Assembly: GCA_003694465.1 (NCBI GenBank)
Contig: RFKM01000237.1
Location: forward strand, 1-5,878
Direction: 5' to 3'
Length of the DNA stretch: 5,878 bases
From: Alphaproteobacteria bacterium
GTDB taxonomy: Bacteria; Pseudomonadota; Alphaproteobacteria; Rhodobacterales; Rhodobacteraceae
Shown here: one piece after another, positions 1 through 5,211 of the stretch
Layout of the letters: every line of letters starts with the position of its first letter
How positions within the stretch are numbered: position 1 is the first letter of the stretch
Notes under the pieces: generated by a model
Told to the model about the DNA's origin: nothing
Database searches by the model: none
What the model saw: the letters and a program-made list of their open reading frames with translations, nothing else
Translations under genes and position numbers: made by a program

Positions 1-1250
1 AAGATCGAGGTGCCGTTGCCATACTGGTTCTTCATCACCAGCTCGAGCGCCTCTTCATAGCTGTCGGTGCGCACCTGGCTGAGGACCGGGCCGAAGATCT
101 CTTCCTTGTAGATGTCCATCTCCGGCGTGACGTTGTCGAACAGCGTCGGGCCGACGAAAAAGCCGTTCTCGTAGCCCTGCAGCGAGAAATCGCGCCCGTC
201 GGCGACCAGCGTCGCCCCCTGTTCGACGCCCGAGGTGATCAGCGCCTTGACCCGGTCGCGCGCCATCGGCGTGACCAGCGGTCCATAGTCGAGATCCTCG
301 CCGGCGGTATAGGGCCCGACCTTGAGCTTCTCGATCCGCGGCACCAGCAGCTCGATCAGCCGGTCGGCGGTCTTCTGCCCGACGGGAACGGCCACCGAGA
401 TCGCCATGCAGCGCTCGCCGGCGGCGCCGTAGCCGGCGCCCACCAGCGCGTCGGCGGCCTTTTCCATGTCGGCGTCGGGCATGATGATCATGTGGTTCTT
501 GGCGCCGCCGAAGCACTGGGCGCGCTTGCCGTTGGCGCAGGCCCGGCCATAGATGTATTGGGCGATCGGCGTCGAACCGACGAAGCCCACCGCCTCGATG
601 GTCTCGTTGTCGAGAATGGCATCGACCGCTTCCTTGTCGCCGTGGACCACCTGCAGAACGCCGTCGGGCAGGCCCGCCTCCTGCGCCAGTTCGGCCAGCA
701 TCACCGGCACCGAGGGCGTGCGCTCGGAGGGTTTCAGGATCATCGCGTTGCCCGAAACGATCGCCGGGGCCATCTTCCACAGCGGGATCATCGCCGGGAA
801 GTTGAACGGGGTGATCCCCGCCACCACGCCCAGCGGCTGGCGCATCGAGTAGAGGTCGATGCCCGGCCCGCCGGAATCCATGTATTCGCCCTTGAGCAGC
901 ATCGGCGCGCCCATCGCCACCTCGACCACCTCGAGGCCGCGCTGCACGTCGCCGCGCGCGTCGGGCAGGGTCTTGCCATGCTCGCGCGAGAGGGTTTCGG
1001 CAAGCTTGTCCATGTCGCGCTCGATCAGGGCGGCGAATTTCATCATCACCCGGGCGCGGCGCTGCGGGTTGACCTTCGCCCATGCCTTTTGCGCTTCGGC
1101 GGCGCGGGCGGTGGCGGCGTCGATCTCCTCGCGGCTGGCCAGCGGCACCTTGCCCTGAACTTCGCCGGTGGCGGGGTTGTAGACATCGGCGAAGCGGCCC
1201 GAGCTGCCCTTGACGCGCTTGCCGTCGATCCAGTGTTCGACTTCATACAT
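1..1250 (-). CDS. mmsA: Methylmalonate-semialdehyde dehydrogenase (CoA-acylating), C-terminus cut by window edge
   Basis: The enzyme oxidises methylmalonate semialdehyde with NAD+ and CoA to propionyl-CoA and CO2 in valine (and thymine or inositol) breakdown, in the cytoplasm. The minus strand is open from ATG at 1250-1248 to the window edge, giving 416 codons; the family is about 500 residues, so roughly 80 are missing. Visible aldehyde dehydrogenase landmarks are PFNFP with Asn150, LKPSERTP with Lys173, GGAKNHMI (248-255), GERCMAIS with the nucleophile Cys281, and EEIFGPV with Glu384. The position exactly 34 residues before the Cys, where ordinary aldehyde dehydrogenases carry the general-base Glu of ELGGK, is Phe247. 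This is expected for CoA-acylating members, which deacylate with CoA rather than water. The start is supported by AAGGAGG at 1266-1260, 9 nt upstream. The gene is divergent from a LysR-type gene, which probably regulates it. Confidence 0.96.
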   Translation of the reverse strand, partial: MYEVEHWIDGKRVKGSSGRFADVYNPATGEVQGKVPLASREEIDAATARAAEAQKAWAKVNPQRRARVMMKFAALIERDMDKLAETLSREHGKTLPDARGDVQRGLEVVEVAMGAPMLLKGEYMDSGGPGIDLYSMRQPLGVVAGITPFNFPAMIPLWKMAPAIVSGNAMILKPSERTPSVPVMLAELAQEAGLPDGVLQVVHGDKEAVDAILDNETIEAVGFVGSTPIAQYIYGRACANGKRAQCFGGAKNHMIIMPDADMEKAADALVGAGYGAAGERCMAISVAVPVGQKTADRLIELLVPRIEKLKVGPYTAGEDLDYGPLVTPMARDRVKALITSGVEQGATLVADGRDFSLQGYENGFFVGPTLFDNVTPEMDIYKEEIFGPVLSQVRTDSYEEALELVMKNQYGNGTSI

Positions 1251-1283
1251 GGCTTGGTTCCTCCTTGGCTGGGGGCAGCCTAC

Positions 1284-1343
1284 TCTTGCAATTTTGCCGG
1301 GAGAAGGGGCAAGTTGCCAAATGGGTCTTGCAATTTTGCAAGA
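1284..1343. promoter_or_regulatory. Three-dyad operator array between mmsA and the lysR-type gene
   Basis: Three dyads of the form GCAA-(1 or 2 nt)-TTGC start at 1288 (GCAATTTTGC), 1309 (GCAAGTTGC) and 1330 (GCAATTTTGC), exactly 21 bp apart, or about two helical turns. The third extends to a perfect inverted repeat, TCTTGCAA-TT-TTGCAAGA (1326-1343). The first shares 14 identical bases with it (1284-1297) but loses the right arm. The array lies 33 bp upstream of the mmsA start and 34 bp upstream of the lysR-type start, so a bound protein could control both. The phasing suggests cooperative binding on one face of the helix. The binding protein is unknown. The neighbouring LysR-type protein is the first candidate, and a propionyl-CoA-responsive regulator is the second. 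Confidence 0.7.
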
Positions 1344-1377
1344 ACGGCCGAAGGGCCGGCGCCGGGGGGAGAGGGCG

Positions 1378-2274
1378 ATGGATCCGGACTGGGACGATCT
1401 GAAGGTGTTTCTGGCCGTGGCGCGGGGTGAAAGCCTTTCCGAGGCGGGGCGGCTTTTGCGGCGCGACCCGGCCACCATCGGCCGGCGCGTTGCCCGGCTC
1501 GAAGAAGCGATGGGGGTGGCGCTCTTCACCCGTTCGCCGGCGGGCTACGGGCTGACCGAGGCCGGCCAGCGCCTGCTCGCCCATGCCGAGGAGGTCGAGG
1601 CGGCGGTGGCGCGCGGGGCCGAGGCGCTGCGCGGGGCGCGCGGGCAGCTCAGCGGGCAGGTGCGCATCGGCGCCCCGGACGGTTGCGCCACCTTCGTTCT
1701 GCCCCGGGTCTGCGCCGCCATCCGCGCCGAGCACCCGGAGCTCGAACTGCAGGTGATCGCGCTGCCCCGGGTCGTCAATCTCTCGCGCCGCGAGGCCGAC
1801 TTTGCCATCACCGTCTCGCCCCCGCCGGCCGGGCGCTTCACGGTGCAGAAGATCGTCGATTATCACCTGCACCTCGTCGCCCACCGCCGCTATCTGCGCC
1901 GCGCCCCGCCGCTCACGCGCCTTGCCGACATCGCCGCCCACCCGGTGATCGGCTACATTCCCGACATGATCTTCGACAAGGAGCTCGATTACCTGTCGGA
2001 CCTCGGGGTCGAGCGGGTGGCGCTGGCCTCGAACGCCGCCGCGGTGCAGCTGGGCTTCCTGCGCGAAGGCACCGGCCTCGGGGTGGCGCACGATTTTGCC
2101 CTGCCGTTCTTTCCCGGGCTGGTGAAGGTTCTGGCCGAAGAGCTGCGCCTCACCCGCAGCTATTTCCTCGTGCGCCATGCCGGCGACCGGCGCAACGCGC
2201 GCCTCGTGCGGGTGGGCGATCTTCTGGCCGAGGGCATCCGCGCCGAGGTCGTCCGCCTCGAAAGCCTTGCTTGA
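1378..2274 (+). CDS. LysR-family transcriptional regulator, divergent from mmsA
   Basis: This is a 298-residue protein, the usual LysR length. Residues about 5-64 form the winged helix-turn-helix: LKVFLAVARGESLSEAGRLL, then the recognition-helix region DPATIGRRVARLEE, then the wing GVALFTRSPAGYGLTEAGQR. A linker helix rich in Ala and Glu follows. From about residue 92 (GQVRIGAP) comes the periplasmic-binding-protein-like effector domain, with FLREGTGLGVAHDFALPFFP near the end. The ATG at 1378 is chosen because it begins the canonical N-terminus and has GGAG at 1368-1371, 6 nt upstream. The frame stays open upstream to 1210, but that would overlap mmsA and the operator array. By the usual LysR arrangement it probably controls the divergent mmsA and itself. 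The effector cannot be read from sequence; a valine-pathway acyl-CoA or acid is a guess. Confidence 0.93.
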   Translation: MDPDWDDLKVFLAVARGESLSEAGRLLRRDPATIGRRVARLEEAMGVALFTRSPAGYGLTEAGQRLLAHAEEVEAAVARGAEALRGARGQLSGQVRIGAPDGCATFVLPRVCAAIRAEHPELELQVIALPRVVNLSRREADFAITVSPPPAGRFTVQKIVDYHLHLVAHRRYLRRAPPLTRLADIAAHPVIGYIPDMIFDKELDYLSDLGVERVALASNAAAVQLGFLREGTGLGVAHDFALPFFPGLVKVLAEELRLTRSYFLVRHAGDRRNARLVRVGDLLAEGIRAEVVRLESLA

Positions 2275-2329
2275 CAAGTCGCCCCCCGGCGCGCGACGCT
2301 GGGCCGAGGGGCCGAAAACGGAGGACGTC

Positions 2330-2764
2330 ATGCTCATCAGCCAGATCCTGAAAGACAAGCAGATTCAAGAGGTTCTGATGGTGCCGCCGGGCACGTCGGT
2401 GGCCGATGCGGCGGGGGTTCTTTCGGAGAAACGGGTCGGCAGCCTGCTGGTGGGCACGCCGGGCGAGATGCCGGCCGGGATCCTTTCGGAGCGCGACATC
2501 GTGCGCGAACTGGGCAAGCGTGGCGAAATCTGCCTGTCCGACAAGGTCGATGACATCATGACCCGCGATCTCGTCACCTGCACCCCCGAAGACCGGGCCC
2601 TGCGGGTGCTTTCGGTGATGACCGAGAAGCGCATCCGCCACATGCCGGTGATCGACGCGGGCAAGCTCGTCGGGCTGGTCTCGATCGGCGACGTGGTGAA
2701 GGCCCGCCTCGACGAGCTTTCGAGCCAGGCCGAGGCGCTCAAGGGCATGATCATGGGCTACTGA
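2330..2764 (+). CDS. Stand-alone tandem CBS-domain protein
   Basis: This 144-residue cytoplasmic protein consists almost entirely of two CBS domains, about residues 8-62 and 75-128. Each ends with the G-h-x-S-x-x-D signature typical of adenine-nucleotide-binding CBS pairs: GILSERD (50-56) and GLVSIGD (115-121). Between them, VDDIMTRDLVTCTPED marks the start of the second domain. The C-terminus is a short charged helix followed by LKGMIMGY. No enzymatic or membrane domain is attached, so it is probably a sensor of AMP, ATP, NAD or a similar ligand acting on an unknown partner. The start at 2330 has a strong GGAGG at 2320-2324, 5 nt upstream; the open frame further upstream overlaps the lysR-type gene and has no family-like sequence. 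It lies 55 bp after that gene on the same strand, so co-transcription is possible but unproven. Confidence 0.92.
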   Translation: MLISQILKDKQIQEVLMVPPGTSVADAAGVLSEKRVGSLLVGTPGEMPAGILSERDIVRELGKRGEICLSDKVDDIMTRDLVTCTPEDRALRVLSVMTEKRIRHMPVIDAGKLVGLVSIGDVVKARLDELSSQAEALKGMIMGY

Positions 2765-2768
2765 CCGG

Positions 2769-2807
2769 CGCCGGCAAGGGCCGGCGACTTACCGCCGGTT
2801 CCGGCGG
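2769..2807 (+). terminator. Tandem GC hairpins after the CBS gene, possible terminator without a U-tract
   Basis: Five bases after the CBS stop codon, CGCCGGC (2769-2775) pairs with GCCGGCG (2780-2786) across an AAGG loop. A second stem follows at once: CCGCCGG (2792-2798) with CCGGCGG (2801-2807). Both stems are perfect 7-bp GC helices. There is no run of T after either, so this is not a classical intrinsic terminator. It could aid Rho-dependent termination or protect the 3' end of the mRNA. Confidence 0.4.
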
Positions 2808-2823
2808 GGGCGCAAGTTATGGC

Positions 2824-2853
2824 GTGACCACCCCGCCGGCGAGGATGGTTAAT
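2824..2853 (+). promoter_or_regulatory. Possible sigma-70-type promoter for the RTX gene
   Basis: GTGACC (2824-2829) and GTTAAT (2848-2853) are separated by 18 bp and match the -35 and -10 consensus at 4 of 6 positions each. They sit in the only AT-richer patch of the 159-bp gap between the CBS gene and the RTX gene. A start site near 2860 would give a leader of about 60 nt. The match is weak and rests on pattern alone. Confidence 0.3.
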
Positions 2854-2869
2854 GGGGCTGGCGGTCCGG

Positions 2870-2887
2870 CGCGGTGCCCGCACCGCG
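2870..2887 (+). other. Perfect hairpin in the presumed leader of the RTX gene
   Basis: CGCGGTGC (2870-2877) and GCACCGCG (2880-2887) form a perfect 8-bp inverted repeat around CC. In RNA the innermost pair would probably open to give a 7-bp stem. It ends 24 nt before the AAAGGA ribosome-binding site at 2912-2917. It may be an mRNA-stability element, an attenuating structure or a protein-binding palindrome in DNA. In such GC-rich DNA a chance occurrence is also possible. Confidence 0.4.
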
Positions 2888-2923
2888 TTGCGCGGGTTCG
2901 ACCGCCCGCAGAAAGGACCAGTC

Positions 2924-4402
2924 ATGAGCATTTCCCATATCCCGTCCTCGACGACACTCGTTTCGCTCAACGTCAACCAGCGCACCTACATCCTGCTCGA
3001 CGCCGCAGTTGAGGTGGCCTCGGGCACGGCGGTGGAAATGACGGCCACGGCCCTTTCCTCGCTCATCGTCGCCGGGCGGATCACCGCAACGAACACCGTC
3101 GACGGCGCCGGCATTCTGGCGGTTGCGACGAGCATCGGCACCCGGGTGAGCGTGACGAAGACCGGCCTCGTCGAGAGCGGGAACGTCGGGGTCTGGCTCA
3201 AGGGCGCGGGGCAGGTGCTCGAGAACTTCGGGCACATCAAGGTGACCGACACGTCGGGCCACGGCGTCGCGGTGGACGGCACGAGCAACGCGCAGGTCGT
3301 CAACCACGGCGCGATCAAGGGCGGCAGCGCGGCGATGTCGGCGGGCGTTGCCGTCTCGACTTCGAGCCAGGTCCTCGTCGAGAACGACGGGCGCATCACC
3401 GGCAACCTCGGCATCTACGGCTTCTTCTCCTCGCAGATCGACATCACCAACAGCGGCAAGATCGTTGCCGCGGGCACCGGCGTTGTGCTCTCTTCGCTGG
3501 TCGATGCCGGGCAGCTGCACAATTTCGGCCTGATCCGCGGCGGCGAAAACGGCGTCCACGTGGCCGCCGGCACGTCCGAGATCGTGAACATGGGCACGAT
3601 CAAGGGCGGCGGGCCAATGGGCGGCGGGGCGATTCTCTATGACAGCGGCGACAACGACCTGACCAACGGCGGGCGGATCGTCGGCCCGGTGCAGTTCGAC
3701 GCCGGCGCCGACACGTTTCACGCGCTGCCGGGCAGCACGCTTCAGGGCACGCTCTGGATGGGCGGCGGCAACGATACCGTCATCGCGGCGGAGCAGGATG
3801 ACATCGTGTTCGGCGAGGCCGGCAACGACGACATCACCGGCGGCGGCGGCAATGACGAGCTGCACGGCGGGGCGGGAGACGATACCCTGAAGGGCAGCGC
3901 GGGCGCCGACAAGCTGTTTGGCGATGCGGGCAACGATCTCATGCTGGGCGGTGGCGGCAAGGATCGGCTGAACGGCGGCGTTGGCATAGACATCCTCAAG
4001 GGCGAAGGCGGTGCCGACCGGCTGAACGGGGGCGATGGCATCGACGTGATGCTCGGCGGCGGCGGCAAGGACCGGCTGAACGGCGGGCTGGGCGACGACC
4101 AGCTCGACGGCGGCAAGGGCAATGACGTGCTCACCGGAAGTTCCGGTTCCGACACCTTCATCTTCAACGCCGCCGATGCCAACACCGGGCGCGACCGGAT
4201 CACCGATTTTCTCGACGGCGTCGACAAGATCGACCTGACGAGCTACGCCATTGCCGATTACGATTTCTTCCTCGGCGCGGCGAAGAGCATGAGCCACGGC
4301 AACACGGTGATCGACCTCTCGGCGGCGGGGGCGGGCTATTCGGGGCTGATCGTGCTCGAGGGGGTGAACGCGGCGCAGATCACCGCGGGTGATTTCGTCT
4401 GA
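2924..4402 (+). CDS. RTX calcium-binding protein with Asn-ladder beta-helix-like N-terminal half, probably type I secreted
   Basis: This is a 492-residue protein with no N-terminal signal peptide. Residues about 45-250 are a repetitive region with N-x-G-x-I turns whose Asn recurs at 101, 127, 154, 176, 200, 222 and 248, suggesting a parallel beta-helix. Residues 280-414 are 15 contiguous RTX nonapeptides of the form xxGxDxLxG; Asp is kept at position 5 of every one, as for a calcium-bound beta-roll. Residues 410-492 (DTFIFNA, GRDRITDFLDGVDKIDL, ending AGDFV) resemble the serralysin-type C-terminal domain that carries the uncleaved type I secretion signal. The likely fate is export in one step and calcium-driven folding outside. 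No protease, lipase or other catalytic motif is visible, so a surface-layer, adhesive or matrix role is only an inference. The start at 2924 has AAAGGA at 2912-2917; earlier in-frame codons lack family-like sequence. No secretion ABC transporter or membrane-fusion gene is nearby. Confidence 0.88.
   Translation: MSISHIPSSTTLVSLNVNQRTYILLDAAVEVASGTAVEMTATALSSLIVAGRITATNTVDGAGILAVATSIGTRVSVTKTGLVESGNVGVWLKGAGQVLENFGHIKVTDTSGHGVAVDGTSNAQVVNHGAIKGGSAAMSAGVAVSTSSQVLVENDGRITGNLGIYGFFSSQIDITNSGKIVAAGTGVVLSSLVDAGQLHNFGLIRGGENGVHVAAGTSEIVNMGTIKGGGPMGGGAILYDSGDNDLTNGGRIVGPVQFDAGADTFHALPGSTLQGTLWMGGGNDTVIAAEQDDIVFGEAGNDDITGGGGNDELHGGAGDDTLKGSAGADKLFGDAGNDLMLGGGGKDRLNGGVGIDILKGEGGADRLNGGDGIDVMLGGGGKDRLNGGLGDDQLDGGKGNDVLTGSSGSDTFIFNAADANTGRDRITDFLDGVDKIDLTSYAIADYDFFLGAAKSMSHGNTVIDLSAAGAGYSGLIVLEGVNAAQITAGDFV
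3221..3676 (+). repeat. Asn-ladder protein repeats (seven N-x-G turns) within the RTX gene
   Basis: Seven turns carry N-x-G followed by a hydrophobic residue: NFGHI, NHGAI, NDGRI, NSGKI, NFGLI, NMGTI and NGGRI. The Asn residues are at 101, 127, 154, 176, 200, 222 and 248, spaced 26, 27, 22, 24, 22 and 26. Weaker copies (VAGRITA, VTKTGLVESG) precede them. The DNA copies have diverged, so this is an old protein-level repeat. Spacings of 22-27 residues fit one coil of a right-handed parallel beta-helix with a stacked Asn ladder. Confidence 0.75.
3761..4165 (+). repeat. Fifteen tandem RTX nonapeptide repeats
   Basis: Residues 280-414 divide into 15 units of nine without any gap, each with Asp at position 5 and most with Gly at 3 and 9. 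Examples are EAGNDDITG, GGGNDELHG, GAGDDTLKG and GKGNDVLTG. Unit 2 (AEQDDIVFG) has lost the Gly at position 3. Residues 339-392 (3938-4099) also show a doubled 18-residue period, with GGGKDRLNGG in the first and third modules and GGADRLNGG in the second. This is a sign of recent duplication within the array. Confidence 0.9.
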
Positions 4403-4487
4403 GCCGGGCCGGGGGCCGAAAAGCCTTGCAAAGCGCCGGGTAATATTGTTGCGTGCGCGGCAAAGGGCGCCAGACAGGGAGAGGCTC

Positions 4488-5015
4488 ATGCGCACCGGCC
4501 TGTATCCGGGCACGTTCGACCCGATCACCCTCGGCCATATCGACATCATCCGCCGGGCCTGCGCGCTGCTCGACCGGCTGGTGATCGGGGTGGCGATCAA
4601 CCGCGACAAGGGGCCGCTCTTCTCGCTCGAGGAGCGGGTGGCGATGGTCGAGGAGGAATGCGCCGGGCTGGCGGCCGAGACCGGCTGCGAGATCGTCGTT
4701 CACCCGTTCGAGAACCTGCTGATCGACTGCGCCCACGACGTCGGCGCCCGGGTCATCGTGCGCGGGCTGCGGGCGGTGGCCGATTTCGAATACGAATACC
4801 AGATGGTCGGCATGAACCGGGCGCTCGATTCCTCGATCGAGACGGTCTTCCTGATGGCCGAGGCGCGCTACCAGGCGATCGCCTCGAAACTGGTGAAGGA
4901 AATCGCCCGCCTCGGCGGCGATGTCTCGAATTTCGTGACCCCCGGCGTGCTCGCCCGCCTCGAGGGCCGTTTCGGCGCCCCGGCACCGGCACGCGGCGCA
5001 AAAGCGCGGGATTGA
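4488..5015 (+). CDS. coaD: Phosphopantetheine adenylyltransferase
   Basis: CoaD transfers AMP from ATP to 4'-phosphopantetheine, giving dephospho-CoA and pyrophosphate, the penultimate step of coenzyme A synthesis in the cytoplasm. The 175-residue product carries the nucleotidyltransferase signature GTFDPITLGH (8-17, with the T-x-G-H motif at 14-17), FSLEERVAMV (45-54), the long conserved block RGLRAVADFEYEYQMVGMNR (92-111) and the C-terminal motif IASKLVKEIARLGGDVS (131-147), a variant of ISSTxVRE. The start is set by the family N-terminus and by GGAG at 4478-4481, 6 nt upstream. It is about 15 residues longer than the E. coli enzyme because of a low-complexity tail rich in Ala, Pro and Arg (GAPAPARGAKARD), which is probably dispensable. 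It lies 85 bp after the RTX gene, with no obvious shared function. Confidence 0.97.
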   Translation: MRTGLYPGTFDPITLGHIDIIRRACALLDRLVIGVAINRDKGPLFSLEERVAMVEEECAGLAAETGCEIVVHPFENLLIDCAHDVGARVIVRGLRAVADFEYEYQMVGMNRALDSSIETVFLMAEARYQAIASKLVKEIARLGGDVSNFVTPGVLARLEGRFGAPAPARGAKARD

Positions 5016-5053
5016 GGAAAATCGAGCCTTTGTGGGGGTGCGGCGCGGCGATA

Positions 5054-5084
5054 CCGCATCTTGCGGACGTCACCGCCCCGGGGC
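5054..5084 (+). other. Short GC dyads after coaD
   Basis: CCGCA (5054-5058) pairs with TGCGG (5062-5066) across a 3-nt loop, and a perfect 10-bp palindrome, GCCCCGGGGC, lies at 5075-5084. They fall between coaD and the presumed lon promoter. There is no T-run, so a terminator role for coaD is only possible. Nothing else is seen at 5016-5053. Confidence 0.25.
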
Positions 5085-5108
5085 AGTATGGCGGCGAAAG
5101 GCGGGCGG

Positions 5109-5137
5109 TTGAAATCGGCGCCCGCAATCCCCAATTT
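5109..5137 (+). promoter_or_regulatory. Heat-shock (RpoH/sigma-32) promoter upstream of lon
   Basis: GTTGAAA (5108-5114) is followed after 14 bp by CCCCAATTT (5129-5137). This matches the sigma-32 pattern CTTGAA, 13-15 bp, CCCCATnT at almost every position, with one changed base at the end of the CCCCAT block. The spacing counted from TTGAA is 15 bp. Transcription would begin near 5143-5147, about 65-70 nt before the lon start. lon is a classical heat-shock gene in other proteobacteria, which supports the reading. Confidence 0.65.
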
Positions 5138-5211
5138 CATGAGGCGAACAGGAGAAGGGGCGCGTTGCCGATGGTCGGGGCCGCCGCTTCTGCCGAGGAC
5201 AAGGACAAGAC

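Noticed and set aside
1210..1377. Upstream extension of the lysR-type gene to an ATG at 1210
   Set aside because: It would overlap the start of mmsA and translate the operator array. The conserved LysR N-terminus begins at 1378 with its own ribosome-binding site.
55..1430. Long open frames in the other phases over mmsA (minus 55-1083, plus 492-1430)
   Set aside because: Arg/Gly/Asp-rich translations without family features. The frame from 1250 leftwards gives an unmistakable MmsA.
1243..2358. A 371-codon minus-strand open frame opposite the lysR-type gene
   Set aside because: Antisense shadow with low-complexity Arg/Gly/Ala sequence. The plus strand encodes a clear LysR-family protein.
3760..4170. 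Regular short repeats that might be a CRISPR array or DNA satellite
   Set aside because: The 27-nt period is in frame and encodes RTX nonapeptides. There are no conserved repeat-spacer units.
4426..4446. TTGCAA and TAATAT upstream of coaD as a promoter
   Set aside because: The two elements are only 9 bp apart, too close for a sigma-70 promoter, and no good -35 lies 16-18 bp before TAATAT. coaD may still have a promoter here that I cannot define.
2849..4609. A 586-codon open frame on the minus strand opposite the RTX gene
   Set aside because: It is a shadow of the GC-rich RTX reading frame. It has no domain-like sequence and runs antisense across the RTX gene and into coaD.
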